From NCBI RefSeq assembly GCF_001602375.1, contig NZ_BCNY01000014.1, forward strand, positions 186,001 to 250,000: a stretch of 64,000 nt of DNA, read 5' to 3'. Position 1 is the first letter of the stretch; every line of letters starts with the position of its first letter. The notes under the pieces were generated by a model. The model had not been told where the DNA came from and did no database searches. It was given only the letters and a program-made list of their open reading frames with translations. A program made the translations under genes and the position numbers. Of the stretch, positions 47,074 to 55,282 are shown piece after piece. The DNA is from Methanoculleus horonobensis. Its GTDB lineage: Archaea > Halobacteriota > Methanomicrobia > Methanomicrobiales > Methanoculleaceae.

Positions 47074-47284
47074 ATCAATATCCTCTGCTTTACTCTATGG
47101 TCCCGTTTGAATATAAGCATTATAGTTCTTCCCTCTTCTCACGTATTCGGTGGCGCGCCGGTAATTTTCCTTCTCCGGGACCGATGCGGAGGTGGGCACA
47201 TACGCCTATCCGGGCGGCGTGTCAGGAAACCACGGAGGAACACTTTTATCCTACCCCCGGTATTATGCACCGGGGTTTGTTGAT

Positions 47285-47917
47285 ATGGCAGAGGCAACGC
47301 AGAAAGAGGCCGGGGTTGTGGAAGCGTACGAGAATCTGGCCCGGCAGGTGCTGGATCGGCCGGAGAGCATTCCGAGCGCCATCCACAATCTCCTCTTGAA
47401 ACTGGCGGAGACGCACCCGGGAGCGGTCTACTGGATCGTCCGGAAGTTCTACCAGGAGTATCTCCGGCTCTACGTCTCCGATACCGGTTACATAGGCATC
47501 GCCGATCGATACGAGCCGGAACTGATGTACCCGGGTGACATCGTCCTCTACGTGGTGCCCGAGAGCCCGCAGCCGGGCGATGTCGTCCAGGTCACCTTCA
47601 CCGACAAAGACGAGGTGAGCGTCTACGTCATCCACGCCCGGGTCATCGGGTGCAACGACGACCGGTCGGTACAGGTGACGGATACCAGTACCGGAGAGGA
47701 GTATAAGGTCGTCGACTGGAATATCCTCGGCAAACTGGTCCGGGTGATCCCGTTCGGCTCCGGGGAGTGGCAGGAACTCTTCGCGGCCTCCGGCGTCCCG
47801 AAGGAGTGGGTGGCCACGTCGGTCGAGGAGAACATCCGTTCCGTCCAGGACTCGGAAATTCCCGGGAAGGACGAGGCGCTCGCCGAGCTCAAGCGCCGCC
47901 TCGGCGATCTGGTTTAA
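47285..47917 (+). CDS. Unrecognised protein with an S24/S26-like beta core
   Basis: This 210-residue frame begins MAEATQKEAGVVEAYENLAR, with an N-terminal helical part to about residue 65. A beta-rich middle follows (YEPELMYPGDIVLYVVPESP, then PGDVVQVTFTDKDEVSVYVI). It ends in a helical, acidic tail. The PGD-V-L words recall the beta-barrel of S24/S26 peptidases, but no Ser/Lys dyad is visible. A TATA-like CTTTTATC is 37 nt before the ATG. A CCCCGG/CCGGGG inverted repeat at about 47255-47275 overlaps the expected transcript start. Function unknown. Confidence 0.65.
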   Translation: MAEATQKEAGVVEAYENLARQVLDRPESIPSAIHNLLLKLAETHPGAVYWIVRKFYQEYLRLYVSDTGYIGIADRYEPELMYPGDIVLYVVPESPQPGDVVQVTFTDKDEVSVYVIHARVIGCNDDRSVQVTDTSTGEEYKVVDWNILGKLVRVIPFGSGEWQELFAASGVPKEWVATSVEENIRSVQDSEIPGKDEALAELKRRLGDLV

Positions 47918-48039
47918 GAGAGGCGGTTTATCCGGATGGCGGGAGGATCGGCCTTCGTATCGGCCGAGAACATAGCCGCGCCGGTATTGCCTCCCCTTCC
48001 GCACGAAGGTTTTTGAGGGGAGCGATCCATTCCTGGTAT

Positions 48040-49020
48040 ATGAAGCATCTGGCAGTGCTGATTCTCGGCCTGCTGCTCATCCCGTCCGGAGCCCAGGCGC
48101 TCACGTTCCTCAGCGGGGATCAGCAGGTGATCGAGACTCCCATCCCCGACGACGTGGTCGCCTCGGGCGGATCCGTGACCGTCAACGCCCCCGTAGACAG
48201 CCTGACGGTCGCCGGGGGCATGGTGACGGTGGATGCGCCGGTCGCCGGCGACGTCATCGCCGCGGGAGGCACCCTGATAGTCAACGGCGATGTCGGCGGG
48301 AAGGTGCTTGCCGCCGGGGGCGAGATCGAGTTGAACGGGAACGCTACGAACGCTCTCATCACCGGGGGCACGGTCAGGATCGGGGAGAATGCCGTCATAG
48401 AACGCGACGCGTTCATCTCGGCGGGGGAGGTCACCAACGCGGGATCGGTCCTCCGGAACCTGACGGTATCGGGCGGGACGTTCAACAATCCCGGCACGGC
48501 CGGGAACGTGACGTTCGAGGAGCCGGAGGAGCCCGGACTGTTGCCCGACCTCTTCTCGGTGCTCTTCGCCGTCGGGTTCCTTATCCTCGGCCTTCTCCTC
48601 ATCCGGGGGTTCCCCGACCTCTTTGCGGCGGTGGTCGGGCAGGTCGAGAAGAACCCGGTTCTCCTGACGGTTCTCGGGTTCGTCGCGATCATCGTATCGG
48701 CGATCATCCTCTTCATCATCGCGATCACGATCGTCGGTCTCCCCGTCGCACTCGTCGCAGGACTGCTCTTCATCGTTGCCCTGATGCTCTCGTCGCTCTT
48801 TGTCGCATACGCCCTCGGGGACGTCATCGCTTCCCGGGCGGGATGGAGCCCGGGGCGCGCGTGGATCTTTGTCCTCGGGTTCGTGATCCTGCAGATCCTC
48901 ATCTTCATCCCGCTGCTCGGGGGGATCGTCCAGATCGTCGCGGTCAGTCTCGGTTACGGGGGGCTGCTCTACGCGCTCAGGGATGCCTCTCCGTTCCGTG
49001 CCGGTGGCGGCGGGGCGTAG
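48040..49020 (+). CDS. Bactofilin-like secreted membrane protein
   Basis: The 326-residue protein has a signal peptide (MKHLAVLILGLLLIPSGAQA). A right-handed beta-helix-like domain follows (about 25-160) made of repeats of 18-20 residues with a Val-Ala/Gly-Gly turn (ADDVVASGGSVTV-like DDVVASGGSVTV, DSLTVAGGMVTV, GDVIAAGGTLIV, GKVLAAGGEIEL). Then come four or five membrane helices (about 172-315). The repeats resemble bactofilins and polymer-forming cytoskeletal proteins, but here they follow an export signal, so they would lie outside the membrane. This domain order is known in methanogens and haloarchaea. Function unknown. Confidence 0.8.
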   Translation: MKHLAVLILGLLLIPSGAQALTFLSGDQQVIETPIPDDVVASGGSVTVNAPVDSLTVAGGMVTVDAPVAGDVIAAGGTLIVNGDVGGKVLAAGGEIELNGNATNALITGGTVRIGENAVIERDAFISAGEVTNAGSVLRNLTVSGGTFNNPGTAGNVTFEEPEEPGLLPDLFSVLFAVGFLILGLLLIRGFPDLFAAVVGQVEKNPVLLTVLGFVAIIVSAIILFIIAITIVGLPVALVAGLLFIVALMLSSLFVAYALGDVIASRAGWSPGRAWIFVLGFVILQILIFIPLLGGIVQIVAVSLGYGGLLYALRDASPFRAGGGGA

Positions 49021-49024
49021 TATC

Positions 49025-49031
49025 TTTTTTT
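49025..49031 (+). terminator. T-run terminator after the bactofilin-like gene
   Basis: Seven T residues begin 5 nt after the TAG stop (TATCTTTTTTT), enough for archaeal intrinsic termination. Confidence 0.6.
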
Positions 49032-49165
49032 GGCCGAATGCCCTCAGTCCGGCAGATTCACCGCAACCTTGCTAATATCATAGGGTTTTTCCGGGGACGT
49101 TATCGGCATGCGGAATCGCCGGTGGTACTTGCTACCTGCTATACCCCATTTACGGATTTCGAGGG

Positions 49166-49284
49166 GGTATCGCCATGGGGGGTGGGGACAATGGGGAGTG
49201 CGACCGAAGGGAGCATGAGAAGAACGAAGTTCTTCGAGGGGGGTCTCCCCCCTCCCCTGAAACCCCTCCCCCAGACGCGATAGC
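49166..49284. repeat. Short mosaic hairpin-repeat element
   Basis: The element begins with GGTATCGCCAT (49166-49176) and the G-rich words shared with other copies. It contains AGTGCGA-CC-GAA-GG-GAGCATGAG and the perfect palindrome GAAGAAC-GAA-GTTCTTC (49219-49235), followed by GAGGGGGG-TCT-CCCCCCTC (49236-49254) and CTCCCCTG. The right end departs from the other elements after that and finishes with GCGATAGCC, which partly mirrors the left end. It lies between two convergent genes. The 419-bp gap around it (49021-49439) holds no gene. Confidence 0.8.
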
Positions 49285-49439
49285 CACCACGGTCCAGTTG
49301 ATCGGGTTTTTATCGAGCTCTTACTGCTCTGAGGTGCTATCGAAGAGCCCGTTCTGCAATCGGTTCCTGTTTTCTCTTCTCGCCTGTGATAAGATGACGG
49401 TAACTATACCTGAGTGCCGGCAGGAGGAGTAACTCCTGC

Positions 49440-50780
49440 TTACATGTCCGCCACTCTGCCCCCTTCTCCCCCCGAACACCCGACCGGCTCGATCCGCGTC
49501 CCCGGCAGGACGACCAGGTTGTAGGCGCCGTGGTCGCGGTTGAACCGGACGAGAACCCCGTAGAGCCGGACGATATCGCCGTAGGGGAGACCATCGAGCG
49601 CGTCGCGGTTCGTGCCGCGGAGGGTCGCCGGGACGACGGCGTAGGCGGGGTCTGCCGGCGTCCCGTCGCAGACCTTGTAGACCTTCGTCCGGTTATCCCC
49701 GAGGTTGCCGGAGATCAGCGCGGCGACGACGTTGATCTTTTTGTCGCGGTGCCGGCGGAGGTGGGAGAGAGGAGCGAACTTCGCTCCCGGCGGGACGCGG
49801 TAGGCGTGCTGCGTCTTTGTATCCTTTCGCAGGAGCGCCGACGAGTATTTGATATCGGTGTTCACGAACCGGTAACCGTCTTTCTCCGCTGCGAGGCGCT
49901 CCATCAACCGGGTCGGCCGGATGTCGCCTTTCTGCTCGAACGTCCAGCACCGGACGGGGTTGCAGGCGGTTCCGCGGATGAACGAGCAGGGGCTGTAGAT
50001 GGTAAGGCCGCGCTCCGCTATCGCCCGCACGGTCTGCCGCATGGCGGTGGAGTTCGCGAGGTCGGCGGGCTCCACGACGACGATCGTCCCGTCGGGCGCG
50101 AGCCGTTCGGCAAGGGAGGCGACAAGGTCGGCGCGCCGGTCGGTATCGAGGTGGCGGAGTTCGTTCAAGACGTTCGAGAAGACCATGAGGTCAATCCGGT
50201 CGGGCAGGTCACCTGCCTCGAGCGCCCCGATGTCGGCGCGGATGGGCTTTTCCACCCGCACGGCGTTGCCTCGCGCCGCAGCGGCGGCCGGGACGAGGGC
50301 GTTGTAGGCCTCGAGGTGCTCCTCCGACTGCTCGACGGCGTAGACATCCGCGGAACCGTTCCCGAGCCGTCCGAGAAGGTCGATGACGGCGAGCGGCACG
50401 ACTCCCGGCCCGGTGCCGAGATCGAGGATCCGCATATGGGGTTTTGCGAGCCCCTGGTTGATGACCTGCCAGAGGATGTGCTCGAACTGCACCAGGTAGA
50501 CCGGTGCGTGGTAGGCCAGGTAGCCGAGAACCTGGTAGGCCTTCCGGTAACTCACCCGCTTCTCCTTCCAGTATCGGCTCTTCTGGGCGAGGATGGCGTT
50601 ACGCATCCGGTCGAGCACGACCGGGTCGTCCCAGGACTTGGCGGTCTTCTTCTCGGTGTAGGACTCGACGATCCTCTGGATATAGTCCGGAACCTCCGGC
50701 TTCTCGAAGAACGCGAGCTGCCGCTCGCGCCCGGCATCGTCGACCGCTAACGGCCCTTCAACGCTACCCCGCTCGCTCAT
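49440..50780 (-). CDS. Rsm22/METTL17-like methyltransferase
   Basis: The 446-residue protein matches the Rsm22 family linked to ribosomal small-subunit assembly, in which members bind SAM. The SAM motif is MRILDLGTGPGVVPLAVI, with VFSNVLNELRHLD later. Four cysteines (SPCSF, TACNP and RCWTFEQ) make the cluster-binding set seen in the family. The C-terminal part after about residue 330 (HAYRVPPGAKFAPLS, INVVAALISGNLGDN) is an OB-like domain. The start is the ATG at 50780. An antisense frame at 49530-50750 is a shadow. Confidence 0.85.
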   Translation of the reverse strand: MSERGSVEGPLAVDDAGRERQLAFFEKPEVPDYIQRIVESYTEKKTAKSWDDPVVLDRMRNAILAQKSRYWKEKRVSYRKAYQVLGYLAYHAPVYLVQFEHILWQVINQGLAKPHMRILDLGTGPGVVPLAVIDLLGRLGNGSADVYAVEQSEEHLEAYNALVPAAAAARGNAVRVEKPIRADIGALEAGDLPDRIDLMVFSNVLNELRHLDTDRRADLVASLAERLAPDGTIVVVEPADLANSTAMRQTVRAIAERGLTIYSPCSFIRGTACNPVRCWTFEQKGDIRPTRLMERLAAEKDGYRFVNTDIKYSSALLRKDTKTQHAYRVPPGAKFAPLSHLRRHRDKKINVVAALISGNLGDNRTKVYKVCDGTPADPAYAVVPATLRGTNRDALDGLPYGDIVRLYGVLVRFNRDHGAYNLVVLPGTRIEPVGCSGGEGGRVADM

Positions 50781-50862
50781 GGCATACCAGCTCGGCAGGA
50801 TGAGTTATACAGGTTACGGCACCCCGTTCTGCGGTAAAATAGGGGTGGGGGGTGGATCTCTC

Positions 50863-51450
50863 TCAGGGCGCGCCGGCGCCCTTCTCCCGGCCGAGCCGGA
50901 ATGCTGCGGTGTTGACCTCGACGGTCTTTTGCGGCACGCACCGCCGCACCGCCTCTTCGAGGGTCTCGGCCCGGAGGGGGATATCGCCCGACGCCGCGCC
51001 GAGCATCACGATGTTCTGCGAGAGGATGCTCCCCGCCTCCTCTGCGAGGGCCGCGGCGTCGATGCAGGTGACGTCGAGGTCGGCGAGCGCGGCAAGGATG
51101 CTCTCCTCGTCGGGGACGTCCATGCCCTGCTGGTAGACCGACGTCGGGACGACCAGGTTCCGGTTCACGACAAGCCTCCCTCCTGCCGGGAGGTAATGCC
51201 GGTAGCGGAGCGCCTCGAGGAGGTCGAAGGCGACGAGGAGATCGGCCGTCCCCGGCACGATCAGGGAGCCGTGCTTTCCGTCGATGCGGATGTGGCTCTC
51301 CACCGACCCGCCGCGCTGCGCCATCCCGTGGGTCTCGGCGCTCCGGACGGTCCGGTTCTCGATGATGCAGGCCTCCCCGAGGACGTTCGAGGCGAGAACA
51401 GTTCCCTGGCCGCCGATACCGACGATCAGGACGTCGAACGAGGGTTTCAT
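50863..51450 (-). CDS. iorB: Indolepyruvate:ferredoxin oxidoreductase, beta subunit
   Basis: IorB is the gamma-type 2-oxoacid oxidoreductase subunit that with IorA converts aryl pyruvates to aryl-acetyl-CoA, reducing ferredoxin. The 195-residue protein has IVGIGGQGTVLASNVLGEA at the N-terminus, SAETHGMAQRGGSVESHIRI and a DLLVAFDLLEALRY segment. Its ATG overlaps the iorA stop (ATGA). In methanogens the complex can also run in reverse for aromatic amino acid synthesis. Confidence 0.93.
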   Translation of the reverse strand: MKPSFDVLIVGIGGQGTVLASNVLGEACIIENRTVRSAETHGMAQRGGSVESHIRIDGKHGSLIVPGTADLLVAFDLLEALRYRHYLPAGGRLVVNRNLVVPTSVYQQGMDVPDEESILAALADLDVTCIDAAALAEEAGSILSQNIVMLGAASGDIPLRAETLEEAVRRCVPQKTVEVNTAAFRLGREKGAGAP

Positions 51451-53216
51451 CGCCGTCCCTCCAGAACGATCGCGCCCGACGGACAGATATCCGTGCAGAC
51501 GCCGCAGCCGGCGCAGAGTTCGGTGATCGTCGCGTTCTTGTCGACGAACGCGATCGCCGGGCAGCCGAACGATCTGCAGGCGCCACAGCCCGTGCACCGT
51601 TCGGGGTCGACCGTGTAGGGTTTGCGCTTGATCCCGCTCCGTCGTGCGGTGATGACGCAGGGCTGTTTTGCGATGACGACCCGGACGCCCCTCCTCTCCT
51701 TCGCCTTTCGGAAGGTGTCGAGGAGCACGGGCAGGTCGTAGGGGTCGACCGTCTCGACCCAGGAGACCCCGCACGACCGGCAGATCGCATCGAGCGATAT
51801 CGGGGTGCTCTCCTCGCCCGTTGCGGTCATTCCGGTGTTGGGGTTCGGCTGGTGGCCGGTCATGGCGGTGATCCGGTTGTCCAGGATGACGACGACCATA
51901 TCGGCGCCGTTGTAGACGGCGTTCAAGAGCCCCGGTATGCCCGTGTGCAGGAACGTCGAGTCGCCGATGGTCGAGACCACGGGGCGCTCCTCTCCCGACC
52001 GGGCGATCCCGCTCCCGACGGTGATCGAGGCGCCCATGCAGATGGTGGTGTCCACCGCGCCGAGCTGGAGCCCGAGGGTGTAGCACCCGATGTCGCTCGG
52101 GAAGATGCCGTCGCGGAAGACCTTCCGGATCGCGTAGAACGTCGGCCGGTGCATGCACCCTGCGCAGAGGATCGGCGGGCGGGGCGGCACTCCCGGAACC
52201 GGGGCGGCCGCCGGGAAAGTCGCCGTGGGTGCCATGCCCGCCTTATCGAGCGCGGCGGCGACGATCGCCGGGGTGAACTCCCCTTCGTACGGGACCGTAC
52301 CGGTCATCTTACCGAAGACCTCGGTCTTCGTCGCCACCTGCCGGACAACCTCTTCGACGACCGGGTCGAGTTCCTCGACGACGAGAACCTTCTCGTGCCG
52401 GTCGACGAAGGCCGCCAGCCACTCCTCGTCGATCGGGTAGGCGCCGACGATCGCGAGCGAGACGTCTTCGGGGAGCACTTCCTGGACGTAGGCGGCCGAG
52501 ACGCCGCTCGCGACGACGGCGGTTCTGCCCCGGACGGTGTGGCGGTTGTAGCCGAGTTCGACCAGCCGCTCCTTCAGGGCCGGCTGTTTCTTGTTCAGTA
52601 TCTTGTGCAGAACCCGGGTGTGCGCGGGGATGACCACATACTGCTTCGGGTCGCGCCGGAACTCGGCGGTCCGGTGATCGGTGCCGATCTCACCGAGGTC
52701 GACGTCGCCCTTCGAGTGGCAGATCCGGGTGGTGGGGCGGAAGATCACCGGCAGGCCGAACTCCTCGGAGAGGGCGAAGGCGTCCCGTATCATGTCGTGC
52801 GCTTCCTGGACTGATGCCGGGTCGAGGCAGGGGAGCCGGGCGAAGTGCGCGTAGCGCCGGGTGTCCTGCTCGTTCTGGGAACTGTGCGCGAAGGGGTCGT
52901 CGGCGGAGAGGATGACGAACCCGCCGGTCACCCCGGTGTATGCGCTCGTCATCAGGGGATCGGCCGCCACGTTCAGCCCGACGTGCTTCATGGTGCAGAG
53001 CGCGCGAACCCCGCACCAGGCGGCGGCGAGCGCGTTCTCGAAGGCGACCTTCTCGTTCGTGGACCACTCCACGGTGAAGGGCCGCTCCTTCTGTACCCTG
53101 AGGACGTCGATCACTTCGGAGGACGGCGTTCCCGGGTAGCCGCTGGCAAAATCAATATTTGCCTCCAGGCATGCGTGAGCGATGCCCTCGTTTCCGAGTA
53201 GGTATCGTACTGCCAT
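51447..53216 (-). CDS. iorA: Indolepyruvate:ferredoxin oxidoreductase, alpha subunit
   Basis: The 589-residue subunit binds thiamine pyrophosphate and two 4Fe-4S clusters. The N-terminal pyrimidine-domain region has FASGYPGTPSSEVID, and the central TPP domain has CIGMGASITVGSGIARSG-like text reading ICMGASITVGSGIARSG, GDSTFLHTGIPGLLNAVYN and VVILDNRITAMTGHQPNP. The C-terminal ferredoxin domain is CTGCGACRSFGCPAI then CAGCGVCTDICPSGAI. GAGTGG lies 6 nt before the ATG at 53216; a TTG at 53228 is also in frame. The CoA-binding region lies between the two TPP domains. Confidence 0.94.
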   Translation of the reverse strand: MAVRYLLGNEGIAHACLEANIDFASGYPGTPSSEVIDVLRVQKERPFTVEWSTNEKVAFENALAAAWCGVRALCTMKHVGLNVAADPLMTSAYTGVTGGFVILSADDPFAHSSQNEQDTRRYAHFARLPCLDPASVQEAHDMIRDAFALSEEFGLPVIFRPTTRICHSKGDVDLGEIGTDHRTAEFRRDPKQYVVIPAHTRVLHKILNKKQPALKERLVELGYNRHTVRGRTAVVASGVSAAYVQEVLPEDVSLAIVGAYPIDEEWLAAFVDRHEKVLVVEELDPVVEEVVRQVATKTEVFGKMTGTVPYEGEFTPAIVAAALDKAGMAPTATFPAAAPVPGVPPRPPILCAGCMHRPTFYAIRKVFRDGIFPSDIGCYTLGLQLGAVDTTICMGASITVGSGIARSGEERPVVSTIGDSTFLHTGIPGLLNAVYNGADMVVVILDNRITAMTGHQPNPNTGMTATGEESTPISLDAICRSCGVSWVETVDPYDLPVLLDTFRKAKERRGVRVVIAKQPCVITARRSGIKRKPYTVDPERCTGCGACRSFGCPAIAFVDKNATITELCAGCGVCTDICPSGAIVLEGRR

Positions 53217-53558
53217 TGTTCCACTCAACTATACTTCTATCATCGGTTTTCAACATAGCCCTTTGGATGCCTGTCAGAACCAATCCGGTGCCGAAACGCC
53301 GGGTATTGCAGGGCAGTCGCGACGGCCGGTATCCTTTGCATATCATTGTTCTCAGGGGGATTGTCGGTCGTGTCCCCGATACGGTCATGCACGCCGGCTT
53401 CATTTGCGGGTGGGTAGCCATCTCTGGAGTTCGTCCCGTGCCGTTACCCCTGCATCTTCTTCGCCGGTGCCATTCTCAGACGATTCTGGAGCAGAGTCCT
53501 TGCACAACCTTTAAATTGAATATTGTACAATATTTGTAGGCACCAGTACAGGTGTATC
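53217..53558. other. Gap between iorA and tRNA-Ile
   Basis: This 342-bp stretch contains no supportable gene. It is the shared upstream region of iorA (minus) and tRNA-Ile (plus). A TTTAAATT box lies at 53510-53517 and a perfect 16-bp palindrome at 53519-53534. Confidence 0.5.
53519..53534. promoter_or_regulatory. 16-bp perfect palindrome in the tRNA-Ile promoter
   Basis: AATATTGTACAATATT is its own reverse complement and ends 24 bp before the mature tRNA 5' end. The tRNA TATA element should be in this position, so it may be simply the core promoter, or a protein-binding site overlapping it. Confidence 0.45.
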
Positions 53559-53631
53559 GGGCCCGTAGCATAGCCGGTGGTGCACCCGGCTGATAACCGG
53601 GAGGTCGTGCGTTCGAATCGCACCGGGCCCA
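53559..53631 (+). tRNA. tRNA-Ile (anticodon GAT)
   Basis: A complete 73-nt cloverleaf: acceptor GGGCCCG (53559-53565) with CGGGCCC (53624-53630), discriminator A. The anticodon arm is CCCGG-CTGATAA-CCGGG, giving GAT (Ile). The T arm is GTGCG-TTCGAAT-CGCAC. CCA is not encoded. A degenerate copy of its middle follows downstream. Confidence 0.95.
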
Positions 53632-53676
53632 TTGTTTTTCGTTCCATCTCGTTTTCAGGGTTTGTTCGAACAGATA

Positions 53677-53716
53677 GTGCATCCGGCTGATAACCGGTGG
53701 TCGTCCGAATCTCGCT
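53677..53716 (+). pseudogene. Partial, decayed copy of tRNA-Ile
   Basis: About 40 nt repeat the tRNA from the D-stem end through the T loop: GTGCATCCGGCTGATAACCGG aligns with GTGCACCCGGCTGATAACCGG (one change), then TGGTCGT and CCGAATC follow with small deletions. The 5' acceptor half is missing and no acceptor stem can form, so it is not functional. It starts 46 nt after the intact gene. Confidence 0.75.
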
Positions 53717-53774
53717 GTCCTATTTTTAATCCCGAGAAACGTGAGGCGGTGGACGAGCGCACCGAGCGCATCCG

Positions 53775-55061
53775 TTAGGTTCGATCTGCCTGTCGCCGCC
53801 GGTAGACGATATGCTCGAGGACGAGGACGGTGACGATGCCCACGACAAAGCCGTTGGTGAGCAGGGGGCGGATCATTGCCGGGAGTCCTGTGGCGACCTC
53901 CGGAGGCAGGAAGGCTACCAGTGTCCCGAGAAGGAGGGGGATGCCGACGATCAGCCCTCCGTCGAACGTTCCGACCGCCCCGCTCTCCTGCCCGAGCATG
54001 AGCCCCGCCGCGATCTGGGCGGCCATGACGTAGGCGAGGACGACGCCGATGACCGGCCCGGGGATGCTGCTGAGGAGACTGATGGCAAGCGGCGATGCGG
54101 CCATGAGCGCGATCGCTACGGCGGCCGGGACGAGAGCGAACCGGGACGCGCACCCGGTGGCGGCGATGATGCCCGGGGAGAGCGAGAAGTTCACCGGGCC
54201 GATCACTCCGGTAACGCCCGCGAGGACGTTCCCGAGGCCGGTGACGGCCACCCCGCGCTTTGCCCGTTCGCCCATTCCGTCGGCTTTGAGCAGACCGCTC
54301 ACCGACTGGATCGACCCGAGGTCGTTCGTGGCGAGCGCGAGGTAGCAGATCAGGAAGGCTGCGAGCACCCCGGCGTCGGGCACGGCGAGCGGCGCGAGAA
54401 GGTTTTGGGGCAGCGCGACGAGGGCGGTATCCGCGGGCGGCAGGGAGACCGCACCGAAGAGAGCGATGTAGATCGGGGTGCCGAGAAGGATCGCCCAGAG
54501 CGCCAGAGTTGACTTCCATATCCCTGTGAGATATCCGTTTGCGGCGAAGAGGATGAGAGCGAACGCGACGGCAAAGAGGAAGGTCTGCGTCGCCGGAGCG
54601 GTGCCGCCGCCGTCCGTGATGAGATCGAGGATGGTGGGTGCGAGGGTGAACGCGATGAGCATGAGGACGACCGCGACCACCCGGGACGTGAAGAGCCTCT
54701 GGAGGTGCCCGATGAGACCGGTCGCCGCAAGACCGGCGAGGAGGAGCCCGCCGATCACCAGCGACGCATTGATGGCTGGAAACCCTGTATCGAGGCTTGC
54801 AAGGATGCCGACCAGGAGCACCGTCGCCGGGCCGAGCACCAGGGGGAGCCTGTGCCCGAGATACACCTGCGCGAGCAGCACCAGCGCGACGAGGAGGAAG
54901 AGTCTCTGGAGGTACGGGACGGTCGATCCGTCGGTATCGAGCCCGGCAACCACCCTGCCGATGATGAGGACGAGGGGAACGCTCACCGCGAGCCACTGGA
55001 GGCCGAAGATGAGGAGCGATGCCGGTCGCGGCCGGTCGTCGATGCCGTAAGCGAACTCCAT
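53775..55061 (-). CDS. NCS2-family nucleobase permease (purine/xanthine type)
   Basis: The 428-residue protein has about 12-14 membrane helices and belongs to the nucleobase:cation symporter-2 family. Conserved spots are LIFGLQWLAVSVPLVLIIGR near the N-terminus, the LPLVLGPATVLL helix, and in helix 10 region NVLAGVTGVIGPVNFSLSPGII with the conserved Asn/Ser cluster; TNDLGSIQSVSG carries the family's Glu/Asp site. GGAG is 9 nt before the ATG at 55061. It is alone, with no purine gene beside it, so uracil, xanthine or urate are all possible. Confidence 0.85.
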   Translation of the reverse strand: MEFAYGIDDRPRPASLLIFGLQWLAVSVPLVLIIGRVVAGLDTDGSTVPYLQRLFLLVALVLLAQVYLGHRLPLVLGPATVLLVGILASLDTGFPAINASLVIGGLLLAGLAATGLIGHLQRLFTSRVVAVVLMLIAFTLAPTILDLITDGGGTAPATQTFLFAVAFALILFAANGYLTGIWKSTLALWAILLGTPIYIALFGAVSLPPADTALVALPQNLLAPLAVPDAGVLAAFLICYLALATNDLGSIQSVSGLLKADGMGERAKRGVAVTGLGNVLAGVTGVIGPVNFSLSPGIIAATGCASRFALVPAAVAIALMAASPLAISLLSSIPGPVIGVVLAYVMAAQIAAGLMLGQESGAVGTFDGGLIVGIPLLLGTLVAFLPPEVATGLPAMIRPLLTNGFVVGIVTVLVLEHIVYRRRQADRT

Positions 55062-55282
55062 GGTAGTGGCTCCTGGCGAAACGACCGGCCCGGGGTGGAG
55101 CACGGGGCGTTCCTGCCTATAATGATGATAATCTCCTCTCCGCCTCCATAATAGTTCCCATTTCAGCGGGAGAAGGTCTGGGCCGGATGGAGGATATGGG
55201 GCGCGGTGCGTCCGGGTGTTTGGCGATACCTCTTTGCAGCCTCTTACCAATCCGGTATATCTGTTGTAACCCCACCCCACCC
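55062..55282. other. Upstream region of the permease, no gene seen
   Basis: This is the left part of the divergent gap between the permease and the ABC genes. It contains ACGGACGCACCGCGCCCC-type GC-rich text (rev. of 55190-55215) but no gene. The repeat element starts at about 55283. Confidence 0.4.

Noticed and set aside
53476-54996. 506-codon minus-strand frame over tRNA-Ile and the permease
   Set aside because: It is antiparallel to a tRNA and out of frame with a good NCS2 permease. The product is Arg/Pro/His-rich.
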